Shown: positions 8,776 through 17,976, counted from the first letter of the stretch. The stretch: DNA of 64,000 nucleotides from WRDF01 sp031552235 (GCA_031552235.1 JAVBMR010000010.1:51658-115657), one strand, 5' to 3'. Numbers and translations are program-made. The notes: a model not told the origin generated them from the letters alone.

Positions 8776-8783
8776 CAAATGTA
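8776..8783 (-). promoter_or_regulatory. Bacteroidetes-type -7 element (TACATTTG)
   Basis: Perfect match to the TAnnTTTG consensus, facing the doubtful ORF at 8306-8755. No clear TTTG about 19-21 nt upstream, so the promoter is weakly supported. Confidence 0.4.
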
Positions 8784-8838
8784 GGAGAAAAATCCGCATG
8801 TTGTCACTAAAAAAACAGCAATTTATTTTTTACCGTTA

Positions 8839-8873
8839 TTTGATGCGCGGAATGAACAAATTTAATATCTTTG
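8839..8873 (+). promoter_or_regulatory. Promoter for tRNA-Gly
   Basis: TTTG at 8839-8842 and TATCTTTG at 8866-8873 match the Bacteroidetes -33/-7 pattern, though the 23-nt spacer is a little long. It lies about 80 bases before the tRNA and faces it. Confidence 0.5.
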
Positions 8874-8951
8874 CACCTGCCGGACATGGAACGGCACTGC
8901 GAACAGGAGGGCATCTCCGTAGCAGTCCGGACATTCCCAGGCAACGGTAAC

Positions 8952-9024
8952 GCGGAAATAGCTCAGTCGGTAGAGCATCAGCTTCCCAAGCTGAGGGTCG
9001 CGGGTTCGAATCCCGTTTTCCGCT
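8952..9024 (+). tRNA. tRNA-Gly (anticodon CCC)
   Basis: Complete cloverleaf of 73 nt. Acceptor arms GCGGAAA and TTTCCGC pair perfectly; the D arm has AGCTCAGTCGGTAGAGC; the anticodon stem TCAGC/GCTGA encloses the loop TTCCCAA with anticodon CCC; the T arm has GGTTCGAATCC. The discriminator base is T and no CCA is encoded. A promoter lies upstream and an intrinsic terminator follows within a few bases, so it is a single-tRNA transcription unit. Confidence 0.96.
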
Positions 9025-9026
9025 CA

Positions 9027-9060
9027 ATAAAGGCCTCTTTATGAGGCCTTTATCTTTTTT
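9027..9060 (+). terminator. Intrinsic terminator after tRNA-Gly
   Basis: Eleven-base arms (9027-9037 and 9043-9053) containing AAAGGCCTC/GAGGCCTTT, a 5-nt loop TTTAT, then a T run ending at 9060. Confidence 0.9.
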
Positions 9061-9475
9061 CACATATGCAGCGGCCAAACCCAAAAAGCCAACGCCGGAA
9101 CAGTCGCAATCCATCCGTTTTATAACTCGATCGGGCCATACGGGTACTCCGGGCGGCCCGAATCAGATCTGTGTTTACCCCCTGCGCAAAGCCGGTTGCC
9201 CCCCTGTATCCATACCGCCAATATTAGGTATAATTCATACGCATAAAGGCGTAAATTATGCGTTTAAGATATGTTGCAGCGCTGAAATAGAGCAATATAT
9301 ATAGCAATATATTTTTTTATTCGAATATAAAAATGTTAATTTGCAGATGATTTCTGCTATGCAGGAAACAGACCCGACAATAAATGCGGATTAAGAGTCA
9401 AAAATCATCAGAAACTCTTTTTTGGCAAACAAGAGATAATATAGTTCCGGAATTGTACGTTACTATATCGTTCTT
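9061..9475 (+). other. Intergenic region upstream of the fimbrial locus
   Basis: No convincing gene. An 87-codon frame covering 9041-9304 has no coding character and starts inside the tRNA terminator. The right half (from about 9227) is AT-rich and should hold the promoter of the fimbrial genes; a TTAATTTG at 9336-9343 is one base off the -7 consensus. A perfect 8-bp inverted repeat, ACGCATAA and TTATGCGT with a 9-nt spacer, sits at 9239-9263 and could be an operator. Confidence 0.5.
9239..9263. promoter_or_regulatory. Inverted repeat, possible operator
   Basis: ACGCATAA (9239-9246) and TTATGCGT (9256-9263) are exact reverse complements separated by 9 nt. It lies about 210 bases upstream of the first fimbrial gene in AT-rich DNA and has no T run, so a protein-binding site is more likely than a terminator. 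Function is inferred from position only. Confidence 0.35.
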
Positions 9476-10273
9476 GTGTATTGTTTAAAGCATAGGGAAA
9501 AAAACTGTTTGCGATATATAAAAGGAAAATATCTGTCGATCGTATTCTTGTTCGTTCTGGCGTTTCAAGTCGAAATGAGTAAGGGGGCTGACCGTATATC
9601 CACTGCAACTGACAATATCACAAGCACGAACGACAGCATTTTTCAGTATAATGCGACACAAACAAAAGCCATGAGGGACTCCATATTCAGTATGTACTCC
9701 GACGTCCTCCCTGGCACCTCCGTGTCCAAAGAGAACTGGAGGCTCCCTTCACAGGCCACACGCTACCGCTGGGCCATCGAAACCAATACATTATATTGGG
9801 CAATGCTGAGGCCGAACGTCGGCTTCGAGTATGCTTTCGCCAACCACTGGTCGGCCGGGCTGAATTTCGACATCGCATGGTGGCAGCAGCAGAGCGAAGA
9901 CCGTTTCTACCAACTCTGGACGCTGAGCCCGGAAATCCGCTACTGGTTCAACAACTACGGTTCATGCAGCAACTTCTACATTGGAGCGCATTTCCTTACC
10001 GGCTCATACGACCTCAAGAACGGCCGCGTGGGCTACTGGAACGAGTCGCTCATGGAAACCGGCCTGAGCGCAGGCTATGCCATGCGCATGGGACGCCGCT
10101 CGGCGCTGCGTTTCGGTATGGGCGTCGGTTATCTCAATACGTCATATAAGAAATACACGCGCTACTACCCCATGGGCGAACACTATATTTACGACGGAAC
10201 GGGACGCACCACCTACTGGGGCATCACAAGGGCCGAAGTGTCGCTGACATGGAACCTGGGAAAGAAAAGATGA
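9476..10273 (+). CDS. DUF3575 family protein of the fimbrial locus
   Basis: A 265-residue predicted outer-membrane-type protein. After a hydrophobic signal segment (about residues 19-34) it has a linker and then the DUF3575 region (about 95-262) with alternating aromatic strands: NTLYWAMLRPNVGFEYAF, an AWW motif, PEIRYWF, and a C-terminal EVSLTWNLG strand. DUF3575 proteins commonly sit beside fimbrillin genes in Bacteroidetes. The start is uncertain: GTG at 9476 gives the longest frame, while TTG at 9509 would put the signal peptide right at the N-terminus. Its stop overlaps the start of the next gene (ATGA). Role inferred: assembly or anchoring of the fimbria in the outer membrane. Confidence 0.75.
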   Translation: MYCLKHREKNCLRYIKGKYLSIVFLFVLAFQVEMSKGADRISTATDNITSTNDSIFQYNATQTKAMRDSIFSMYSDVLPGTSVSKENWRLPSQATRYRWAIETNTLYWAMLRPNVGFEYAFANHWSAGLNFDIAWWQQQSEDRFYQLWTLSPEIRYWFNNYGSCSNFYIGAHFLTGSYDLKNGRVGYWNESLMETGLSAGYAMRMGRRSALRFGMGVGYLNTSYKKYTRYYPMGEHYIYDGTGRTTYWGITRAEVSLTWNLGKKR

Positions 10274-11280
10274 GAAAGGCCATCGCCATATACGTTCCAC
10301 TGCTCGCGGCGTTGTTCTTCACGGCATGCCGCAAGGACATATGCTACGAGGAGAACCACCCTCACAATCGCCCCTTCCGCGTCATCGTGGACAGGGAATA
10401 CATGGGCGACGCACACCCGCAGATGCGTATAGATTTTTATTCGACTGACGGCGACCATCATGTGCGCTATGTTTACGCCGGACGGGAGAGCGTCAGCCTG
10501 CCTGTAGGGCGCTACCGCGTGGTGTCGTTCAACGACGACTCGGACTTCTACCAGATCGAAAACGACGGAAACTGCGAGGGGATCAAAGCCCTGATGCCGG
10601 AAATCAACCGTTCGCAATACAACAACCTTTACGGCGGCCGCATCATGTCGTCGTGGTCAGGCCCCGCTGTCGAGGAGGGCATACAGGAACCGCAGGGTCC
10701 GGTGAGAAGCGTCGAACCCCTTGCCGTAAGCCGCACCATCGGCCAGCCGGACGACCTTTTCGCGTGCAGCGTGCCTGTTTTCGATATCACGTCCGACCCG
10801 GCGTTGCAGCAGGACCTCTACCTCCTGCCGCGCAACCAGACCGTAACTTATGTGATCCTTACCGACATACAGGGCTTGCAGTATGCCAGGCAATACCGCG
10901 GCGTGATGACGGGTGTGGCAGGCGACAAATACCTGTACGACCTGGTGCGCGGCAGCCTTACGTTTACGATGATGTTCGACTGCTCCAAAACCTCGCCCAC
11001 CTCGCTCTCGACGGTCGTGACGGCCTTCGGGATCAACAAACCGGCCATTGAACTGCACGAGGCGAACGATAACATCATCACGTTCGAATTCCTGCTCATG
11101 GACAACTCGGTTTACCGCCAGTCGTTCGACATATACGACTATCTGGACGAGGATCTTTGCTGTAACGGCGGGATAATCGACCTGCGCGGCGTGCCGATAA
11201 CCATCCCGGCGACGGAAACCACCGACGGATGGAACGCCAAACTCGAAGACTGGTACGAAGAAACCATAGAACTCGAATAA
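10270..11280 (+). CDS. DUF5119-type lipoprotein of the fimbrial locus
   Basis: A 336-residue lipoprotein. The ATG at 10270 overlaps the previous stop (TGA at 10271-10273) and gives a clean signal peptide ending in FFTAC, with the lipidated Cys at residue 20; an upstream in-frame ATG at 10249 lies inside the preceding gene. The body looks beta-rich, with CYEENHPH near the N-terminus and LPVGRYRVVSFNDD, which I associate with DUF5119 proteins found next to fimbrillins. It probably serves as an anchor or minor component of the surface fibre. The assignment is by resemblance from memory, so moderate confidence for the family, high for the gene. Confidence 0.7.
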   Translation: MRKAIAIYVPLLAALFFTACRKDICYEENHPHNRPFRVIVDREYMGDAHPQMRIDFYSTDGDHHVRYVYAGRESVSLPVGRYRVVSFNDDSDFYQIENDGNCEGIKALMPEINRSQYNNLYGGRIMSSWSGPAVEEGIQEPQGPVRSVEPLAVSRTIGQPDDLFACSVPVFDITSDPALQQDLYLLPRNQTVTYVILTDIQGLQYARQYRGVMTGVAGDKYLYDLVRGSLTFTMMFDCSKTSPTSLSTVVTAFGINKPAIELHEANDNIITFEFLLMDNSVYRQSFDIYDYLDEDLCCNGGIIDLRGVPITIPATETTDGWNAKLEDWYEETIELE

Positions 11281-11371
11281 AACCAAATATATACACAACA
11301 TCTCCAAGGACAACAAGAACACTTAATTTGAAAGACCAAACCAAATTTATTTTATTAAAAACCTTTACACA

Positions 11372-12370
11372 ATGAAAAAAATCTTTTTGATGGCTGCCGT
11401 TGCAGCAGCCGTTTTGAGCGCATGCTCGAAGAGCGAAACCACCGGCCAGCCCGAAGGCCGCGCCATGAAGTTCTCGAACGCCGTGATAGCAAGGGGAGCA
11501 ACGGCTGCCGATGCAGGTCAGTTCAATATTTTCGGCTACAAGTATGTTACCGCAACAACCAGCTGGGATTGGGCGTTCGACCCGGCATATGCTACAGGGG
11601 GCGATATCTACAACCTGAACATTGACAAGTACAAACGCGACGGTGGTGCAACTCCTGCCGCCTGGACCGGAATGTACTATTATGACGGGGTTAGCGACTA
11701 TTCTTTCTACGGTTATGCCGATACCAAGGCAACCACCACCACTGTGGCAACGTCATTCGAAGCCAGCCCGACCGGAGTGCTGGTTACCCCGGGAACCGAC
11801 ATCGCTTTTGCGGCCGCCAACAACAACCAGATCGACCTTGTAACGATGGCTACCGGTACGCTTGCGCCTGCCGCTCAGACCCAGAACAAGGTAATAATCT
11901 TCAAGCACGCGCTTTCGCGTGTACGCTTCACCGCTTACACCGAAACTGTGGATGCTCTTAGCCCCATCGTTATCACAGGCATCACATTTACGGCGGATAA
12001 AAACAGCGGCGATGTGACATGGGCCAACATGGGTGCGGGTACGATGACCAACCCCGGCGGCAGCACGTTCAAGATCGAACTTACCGGCGCTGGCGTTTTC
12101 CAGACTGCGCTGGACGACGATGCTACAACTCCTGCAACCGTTGCTGACGACGTGTTCTACGCAATCCCGCAGAATTTAGCCGGCACAGGCAAACTGAAAG
12201 TAGAATGGACCGTGGCCGGTGTCCCCAACGATAAAGAGTTCAACCTTACGACCAATATGGTATCCGGCAACTCGTACAACTTCAACATCAAGATCAACCT
12301 GAACCAGATCACGTTCGAAGCATGGCTTGAAGAATGGGCTGTGCCGGAAGTGGAAGTTGCCCTTCAGTAA
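11372..12370 (+). CDS. Fimbrillin-like lipoprotein 1
   Basis: A 332-residue fimbrillin-family protein, likely a main shaft subunit. The signal peptide ends in the lipobox LSAC with Cys at residue 18. The beta-sandwich body is rich in Thr, Ala and Gly; an ARG site near residue 46 could be the place where an Arg-specific protease removes the N-terminal strand, as known for type V pili. A KHALSRVRFTA stretch at mid-protein and a C-terminal strand ending EAWLEEWAVPEVEVAL are typical of fimbrillins. It is preceded by a 91-base gap, the largest in the locus, which could carry its own promoter. Base use is less G+C-rich at codon third positions than its neighbours, often seen in highly expressed fibre subunits. 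Confidence 0.82.
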   Translation: MKKIFLMAAVAAAVLSACSKSETTGQPEGRAMKFSNAVIARGATAADAGQFNIFGYKYVTATTSWDWAFDPAYATGGDIYNLNIDKYKRDGGATPAAWTGMYYYDGVSDYSFYGYADTKATTTTVATSFEASPTGVLVTPGTDIAFAAANNNQIDLVTMATGTLAPAAQTQNKVIIFKHALSRVRFTAYTETVDALSPIVITGITFTADKNSGDVTWANMGAGTMTNPGGSTFKIELTGAGVFQTALDDDATTPATVADDVFYAIPQNLAGTGKLKVEWTVAGVPNDKEFNLTTNMVSGNSYNFNIKINLNQITFEAWLEEWAVPEVEVALQ

Positions 12371-12482
12371 ATGCAACTTAGCAATATTTAATACACCCGT
12401 AACGTTTTATATTGCAGACTAAACCGGGCCGGGCGGGGTTGAATGTCCCCTCCCGGTCACAAAAACAAGCAAGAAACACAAC

Positions 12483-13592
12483 ATGACCCGACAAACACCC
12501 AACCTAATCTTACGGACCATCCTCCCCCTTGCCGCGGCGCTCCTCGCGACCGCATGCAGCAAGTCGTCGGACGCTCCCGCGACACCCGGACTGCCCGGGG
12601 AGTCGGAAATGGTTATGGATTTTGGCGGAAACGTGGACGACAACAGCGAATGGAACGCCAGATCATCCCGCGCGCTCGATCCGGCAGGAATAGCTACAGG
12701 CTCACAGTTCGGAGTGTTCGCATACCGTACCGGCGCAACGGCATGGTCGTCGGCCAACTCGGCCACAACCCCGAACATCATGTACAACCAAATGGTCGAG
12801 AAAACCGCGACGGGGGCAACATACTCGCCAACAAGGAGCTGGTCGACAGTCCCCACAGACAAGTACACATTCTTCGCTTACATGCCCTACAGCGACGGCA
12901 CGGACAACGGCACCGGGATAACGATGAACACGCTCGCAACGACGAAAAGTACGCCAAAGATCAACTTCACGATACCGGCCAACGCAGGGGTAGACCTGCT
13001 CGCAACCCAGGTAACCGACCGCACGCCAGGCGATTACTCGCCCGTGGTCTTCACGTTCAAACACGTCACTACCCGCATCCGCTTCGCCATAGCGTTCAAC
13101 GCCAACATGGCAGGCGCTTCGGCGAAAGTGACCGGCATACGCCTCAGCGGCATACGCGACACAGGCATACTCACGCTCGGAGGCACGACCAACACGACCC
13201 CTTCATGGTCGACAGCCACAGGCAACGCCTCGTATACGATCCTCGACAAGGATAACGCTGCCGACGACTGCACGATCGCCTACTCCACCACACCCACCGT
13301 GGTCACCACCCCGAACGGCTGCTACATGATCCCATTTGCCACCGCCACGGTCGCCCAGCCTATCGTTATAGAAATCGATTACGCCGTGACCACCCACGAA
13401 GGCTCCGAGCCATATGTAAAGACGACCACACTGTCGCTCAGCGGCGGGACCAGTTGGGCGATAGGCAAATCGATGCTATACACGCTTACCCTCCAGCGGA
13501 CGACAGTTACACTGACAGGCAAGGTCGAAGACTGGGACAGGGTCAGCCTCGATGACCCGGAGATTATCCTGATCGATGAACCAATGTTCTAA
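12483..13592 (+). CDS. Fimbrillin-like lipoprotein 2
   Basis: A 369-residue fimbrillin-family lipoprotein. The signal peptide ends with LATAC (Cys 25). Conserved fimbrillin features include FGVFAYRTG near residue 80, the FFAYMPYSDG segment near 140, FKHVTTRIRFAI near 190, and a C-terminal VTLTGKVEDWDRV strand. The paired KHV..RIRF segment is the usual marker of this superfamily. It follows the first fimbrillin after 112 bases, and the next gene starts 17 bases after its stop, so it is probably co-transcribed with the downstream genes. Likely shaft or accessory subunit. Confidence 0.8.
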   Translation: MTRQTPNLILRTILPLAAALLATACSKSSDAPATPGLPGESEMVMDFGGNVDDNSEWNARSSRALDPAGIATGSQFGVFAYRTGATAWSSANSATTPNIMYNQMVEKTATGATYSPTRSWSTVPTDKYTFFAYMPYSDGTDNGTGITMNTLATTKSTPKINFTIPANAGVDLLATQVTDRTPGDYSPVVFTFKHVTTRIRFAIAFNANMAGASAKVTGIRLSGIRDTGILTLGGTTNTTPSWSTATGNASYTILDKDNAADDCTIAYSTTPTVVTTPNGCYMIPFATATVAQPIVIEIDYAVTTHEGSEPYVKTTTLSLSGGTSWAIGKSMLYTLTLQRTTVTLTGKVEDWDRVSLDDPEIILIDEPMF

Positions 13593-13609
13593 CCAGAGCG
13601 AAAAAGACT

Positions 13610-14785
13610 ATGAAGCATATTTGGAAAATATTCCTGCTCCTGGCGGCCATCGGCACGGTATCGTGCCAGAAAGACGAGCCGGCGGCATCCGGCACTTTCC
13701 GGGTCGACTTTGCCGGAATGGCGCAGTCGAGGGCAAGCGTGTTCGTCCCCGTGAACCGCACGGTAAGGGTAGTGGTCTACCGCAGCCACCAGGGGGCGAC
13801 AGAACCCGATTTAACACGCGAACGCGTGGCCGAGAACACGTACTATTTTTCAAGCGGCACAAACGCAACGCTGACAGCATGCCTCGTCAACGACCAGGGC
13901 GTAAAGCAGACAGGGACCGCCCCCGTCATGACGCTGCCTTTCTTCTCGAAAAACAACCCGGGGTATTTCGACATTTATGTCTATTCGCCTGCCGTCGCGC
14001 TCAATCCGGATGGCAAAAGCGTTACCGTGACCAACAACATGGACTTCATGGCCGCATGCAAGATCGGCTATCAGATCCCTGCGTTAACGAACATCGCCTC
14101 CACCACGATCACCCTGCCGGATATGAAGCGCTATTGCTCGGCAATATCGCTCAACGACCTCTATACCGAGAACAATGTCTACATGGCCATGGCGGCCAAG
14201 GCGTATAACGCAGCGACAGGCCGCTACCGCGGCATAGCCATCGACAATCTTTGCGCCAACGGGACTTATGTACTCGGTGTGGATTCGATAGCCGTGAACC
14301 GCACCAGCGGAAACGTGACCCCGACAGTCTACCTGCTGAACAATCTGACCGACCTCCCGGCTAACGTCGTGCCGGTGGTAAACAACCCCGCACCCGGCGG
14401 CACCATCGACCTTACCCGGCTGGGGACATGCAAGACCTCGGGATCTGCACCCAACATCAAAACCGACTACGAAAGCTGCGACCTTTACGTCCTGCCCTGG
14501 GCGGCGGCAAACCCGGTAGCCAAGAATAAGTTCTCCCTGCGCATAGACCTTCGTCTCTTCAGTCCGGCCGTCCCTTCCAATGTAAACAACAACCCGATAG
14601 TGACGCTTGTTACCACTGCGATAGACGGGAACGCCCTTAAAAAAGGACAACGCACGGCATACAGTATAAAAGTAGCTTACGACGGAGTTTCCACCTCAGG
14701 GATCGTATTCCCCTCAGTGCCCGCCGACTCCTCCACCCCGATCATCGACTGGGAACCCGACGGCCAATCTACAAACAACATTTAA
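13610..14785 (+). CDS. Fimbrillin-like lipoprotein 3
   Basis: A 391-residue lipoprotein with signal peptide ending GTVSC (Cys 19). The mature part opens with a FRVDFAGMAQSRAS strand and continues as a Thr/Asn-rich beta protein; KRYCSAISLNDLY at mid-protein resembles the second-domain marker of fimbrillins but is less canonical than in its neighbours. The C-terminus holds a short TPIIDWEPDG strand. It lies 17 bases after the previous gene and 2 bases before the next, hence one operon. Probably an accessory or tip-proximal fimbrial subunit; family assignment is weaker than for the flanking proteins. Confidence 0.68.
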   Translation: MKHIWKIFLLLAAIGTVSCQKDEPAASGTFRVDFAGMAQSRASVFVPVNRTVRVVVYRSHQGATEPDLTRERVAENTYYFSSGTNATLTACLVNDQGVKQTGTAPVMTLPFFSKNNPGYFDIYVYSPAVALNPDGKSVTVTNNMDFMAACKIGYQIPALTNIASTTITLPDMKRYCSAISLNDLYTENNVYMAMAAKAYNAATGRYRGIAIDNLCANGTYVLGVDSIAVNRTSGNVTPTVYLLNNLTDLPANVVPVVNNPAPGGTIDLTRLGTCKTSGSAPNIKTDYESCDLYVLPWAAANPVAKNKFSLRIDLRLFSPAVPSNVNNNPIVTLVTTAIDGNALKKGQRTAYSIKVAYDGVSTSGIVFPSVPADSSTPIIDWEPDGQSTNNI

Positions 14786-14787
14786 CG

Positions 14788-15963
14788 ATGAAACAGCTAT
14801 TTTACATAGGGGCAATGGCAGTGATTCTGCTCTCATCGTGCCAGAAAAATGACGAGGTGTTCGGCAACACCGATAGCGTTGCGGCTGTATTCGGCGCATC
14901 CATCGGAGACTCGCCTTCCTCTCCCCGCACCCCCTCCAGGGCCGATGGCAGCGGATATGGCAAGACAACCTATGAAGCCACCACGTTCGCCGACGACGAC
15001 GTGATCGGTATATTCATGACCAAACACAACGAAGACCCCGGAGAGCCGCTCAAGTTGGAAAATATCTACAAAAACTACTTCAACGTCGGTTATTACCATA
15101 AGGCCGCGACCTCGACATGGGTAAACATGAGCAACAACCCGGCGCAACCCATGATATGCGTGCCGATCAGCGAAAAGAGTTATGATTTCTATGCTTACTA
15201 TCCCTGGGCTCCTTCGGGGAAAACGAAGATCGTGACCAACTGCGACAACTCGCAAAAGATAGAGTTCGCCATCCTGCAGGACCAGGCCGTCGCCAATATG
15301 CCACTGTGCAACGTAATGCGTGCACAACCGGTTCGCGGCAAGACATTCAATTACGGCGACGCGTCGACATGGAAAGTCGAGCTGAAGTTCGAACATATCC
15401 TGTCGCTGATCGAATTCCAGATTTCGCGCAGGCCCGGTTCCGGCTGGGACGCCGACGACGAACTCGTACTCGACCGTGTGGTGGTATTGGGAACATCCAT
15501 CTCCACCGAAGGGCATTTCGACATTGCCGGCCCGAACCCAAATGTCGAAATCAAACGCACGCTGACCTCGAAGAACTCGGTCTTCAAAGCCGATGCCGCT
15601 ACAGGCACCGCGATCCCGGATGCCGTAACCGGCGCCACACCTGGCGGCAGGGACTACCTCCGCCGCACAGTTATCGTGCCGCCTGTCCCAATGACAGACC
15701 CGGAATTCATACCTGCCGTCGGGGAACAGGCCGAAGTCGAGTTCCTCATAGCCATGCGCTGGAGGGAAAACAGTTCGACACCGACTTGGGAATACACCTA
15801 CCGCCGATTTATCGCCAAAGGGGTGGAATTCAAAAGCGGGAAGCGGTACATATTTAAGATGCTGGTAGGCAAGGAAACTCCGCCACAGCACCTCATATCC
15901 ATCACAGCCTCGCATGAGGGTGATTGGGATGCCGAATACACCTGGGATACGACATTTAATTGA
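14788..15963 (+). CDS. Fimbrillin-like lipoprotein 4
   Basis: A 391-residue fimbrillin-family lipoprotein; signal peptide ends LLSSC (Cys 18). Features typical of the family: TTFADDDVIGIFMTKH near residue 75, a PISEKSYDFYAYYPWA segment near 130, FEHILSLIEFQI near 200, FKSGKRYIFKMLV near 350 and a final EGDWDAEY strand. This is the best match to the Mfa1/FimA-type layout among the accessory subunits. It begins 2 bases after the previous stop and ends 10 bases before the next start, so translation is likely coupled. Confidence 0.8.
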   Translation: MKQLFYIGAMAVILLSSCQKNDEVFGNTDSVAAVFGASIGDSPSSPRTPSRADGSGYGKTTYEATTFADDDVIGIFMTKHNEDPGEPLKLENIYKNYFNVGYYHKAATSTWVNMSNNPAQPMICVPISEKSYDFYAYYPWAPSGKTKIVTNCDNSQKIEFAILQDQAVANMPLCNVMRAQPVRGKTFNYGDASTWKVELKFEHILSLIEFQISRRPGSGWDADDELVLDRVVVLGTSISTEGHFDIAGPNPNVEIKRTLTSKNSVFKADAATGTAIPDAVTGATPGGRDYLRRTVIVPPVPMTDPEFIPAVGEQAEVEFLIAMRWRENSSTPTWEYTYRRFIAKGVEFKSGKRYIFKMLVGKETPPQHLISITASHEGDWDAEYTWDTTFN

Positions 15964-15973
15964 GAGACGAACC

Positions 15974-17920
15974 ATGAGGAATATAGCAATCATAGCTGCG
16001 CTCGCCCTTCTTCTGGGAACAGTTTCCTGCGTGAAGCAGGAGCCGGACGCCCTTCCGAAAGAAGGCGGAAAGACGCTGACCCTGAAACTCGTTCCCGACG
16101 ACCTTGATATAGCCCTGTCGCGCGGGACACTGAACGAGAATAAGATCTATAATGTCGTGGTAATGGTCTTCAGGCCGGACGACGCCCAGTTTACCGTGAA
16201 AACTGCCTATATCAACACCGGTACGAATCTGCTCACTATCCCCAATGTGGCGACAGGAGAAGGCGTGGCAGGCTACACGGTCTATGTGGCTGCCAATGTG
16301 GGGATGAATACGGGAACAGTGAACCTGTACTCCACCTACTTCAACTTCGTGGGGCTGGAGAGCGACGTTGCCACCCACCTGCGTATGGTCAACTCGAACC
16401 TGAACCTCCGTACTGCGGTCACGGCAACCGATGACGCCCTGATCATGTCGGGGAACGTCACACTTACCGGCAACGAAACCGAAGTTACCATCCCCCTGAA
16501 ACGGCATGTCGCGAAGGTCAACTACAACATTACGCTCGACGGGGCAAACCCAGCGCTTGCCGATTACCATATCCGCAACGTGCGTTTCGGGAACATCCCG
16601 GGCGCTACATACATGTGGGGGCATAATGACACCGACGCCGATCTGGACGACGATGAATTCATCGTCAGCGACTTCTTTTACCCTGCAGCCGACGGGCGCT
16701 CGGCCAACGGGTCGGTCTACCTTCCCGAGAACAGGCGCGGGACTGGCGGCAACAGGAACAGCACGACGGTAAATGGAGCGCCGCAACTCGCCACCTATCT
16801 GGAGTTCACGCTTGAGGATACGGACGGCAAGACCTCGTTCTATAAAGTATATCTTGGCGATAACGATCCTACAAACTACGATGTGCGGCGCAACTGTATC
16901 TATAACGTCAATGTCCATGTAAACGGCGTAGGCAATATCGACTCGGATGTGAGAATAGCCAACCTCGGGGACATATGGTACGAAACAAACGGGCTGCTGC
17001 TGCACTACGACGGCATATACAACAACGGCATCGACGCCCCGCAGGTTACCAACCAAACCGTCAAGAAGGTCGAGGATCCTTACCTGATGCGCTGGAATGC
17101 GACCCGTTTCAATTACTCGCCGTCATACACACGGGTCGAAACCGATTATAACGCTACGACGGCAGGAGCGATCAACCGCTGGAAGAACATCTCCCCGAAC
17201 CCTGCCACCAAAGATAAGTACAGCATGCCGCTTTATGGGTTCACATATAACAACCTCAGCGGATGGGGTCCCGACTGTCTGATATTCAGCGACGACGCCA
17301 GCATCAAATACGCGATCAGCAGTGTGTCGGGAACCAATCCCGACCTGACCGCCGGAAAAGGGACCCAATGCTCGATGGTTTATGACGATCCCGTTCTGCG
17401 GCCCCAGAAATTCACGATCGAAACCGTCTTCCTGGCCGACCCTGGTAAAAATATCGCAGGTGGCGGATGCGACCTTTATGGCTTTTTTATCCATCCGACA
17501 GACCCCACGGGACGCTATGTCATATCGGGAGTGGAGGTCTACCCTACCGGTATGGGGTTCATCGCCGGCGGCAAGTGGAACGGGCAAAACTACGCCATCG
17601 GGAATATGTCGGGCAATAAGCGCCGTGTGGTTATCCAGTTCGACGGCGTCAACCTGACCGCCTGGTACGGAGAAAAGATAGTATACTATGAGCAGAAAGC
17701 GTATGTAGGCTCACTGCCCTGGCCCACCGGCCCGCTCGGATCGACAACAACCGATCTTCCCGCCATGCTCACGTTCGGCAAATTCTACTGCAGCGACATC
17801 AACCTTAACTTCTCGGGGCGAATGTATGCTTTCCGCTTCTACGACCGTGTATTGAGCGAAGCCGAACTCCACCATAACTATTTGATCGACGAATACCGCT
17901 TCGGGATACCCAAACACTAA
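15974..17920 (+). CDS. Large fimbrial lipoprotein with C-terminal LamG-like domain (putative tip adhesin)
   Basis: A 648-residue lipoprotein closing the fimbrial operon. I use the ATG at 15974, giving a signal peptide that ends GTVSC (Cys 19); the longer frame from 15914 overlaps the previous gene. Residues about 20-330 form a DUF4906/fimbrillin-like region with VVVMVF and LKRHVAKVNYNI markers and a VNVHVNGVG end. From about residue 470 there is a concanavalin/LamG-like fold: FTIETVFLADP, an FDGVNLTAWYGEK strand and the closing FSGRMYAFRFYDRVLSEAEL, the standard ending of such domains. Sugar- or matrix-binding domains at the end of a fibre fit a tip adhesin; this role is inference. Confidence 0.75.
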   Translation: MRNIAIIAALALLLGTVSCVKQEPDALPKEGGKTLTLKLVPDDLDIALSRGTLNENKIYNVVVMVFRPDDAQFTVKTAYINTGTNLLTIPNVATGEGVAGYTVYVAANVGMNTGTVNLYSTYFNFVGLESDVATHLRMVNSNLNLRTAVTATDDALIMSGNVTLTGNETEVTIPLKRHVAKVNYNITLDGANPALADYHIRNVRFGNIPGATYMWGHNDTDADLDDDEFIVSDFFYPAADGRSANGSVYLPENRRGTGGNRNSTTVNGAPQLATYLEFTLEDTDGKTSFYKVYLGDNDPTNYDVRRNCIYNVNVHVNGVGNIDSDVRIANLGDIWYETNGLLLHYDGIYNNGIDAPQVTNQTVKKVEDPYLMRWNATRFNYSPSYTRVETDYNATTAGAINRWKNISPNPATKDKYSMPLYGFTYNNLSGWGPDCLIFSDDASIKYAISSVSGTNPDLTAGKGTQCSMVYDDPVLRPQKFTIETVFLADPGKNIAGGGCDLYGFFIHPTDPTGRYVISGVEVYPTGMGFIAGGKWNGQNYAIGNMSGNKRRVVIQFDGVNLTAWYGEKIVYYEQKAYVGSLPWPTGPLGSTTTDLPAMLTFGKFYCSDINLNFSGRMYAFRFYDRVLSEAELHHNYLIDEYRFGIPKH

Positions 17921-17976
17921 CGGCACGGTATGCGGACTGCGGCAAACCGATGAGGCGGCCAGCGCGGCGAACAAAG

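Noticed and set aside
8442..8810. 122-codon plus-strand ORF
   Set aside because: No signal, domain or promoter in that direction; overlaps the more plausible minus-strand frame.
9041..9304. 87-codon ORF after tRNA-Gly
   Set aside because: Begins inside the tRNA terminator and has no coding character.
12443..13255. 270-codon frame overlapping fimbrillin 2
   Set aside because: Arg/His-rich shadow in another frame of a well-supported lipoprotein gene.
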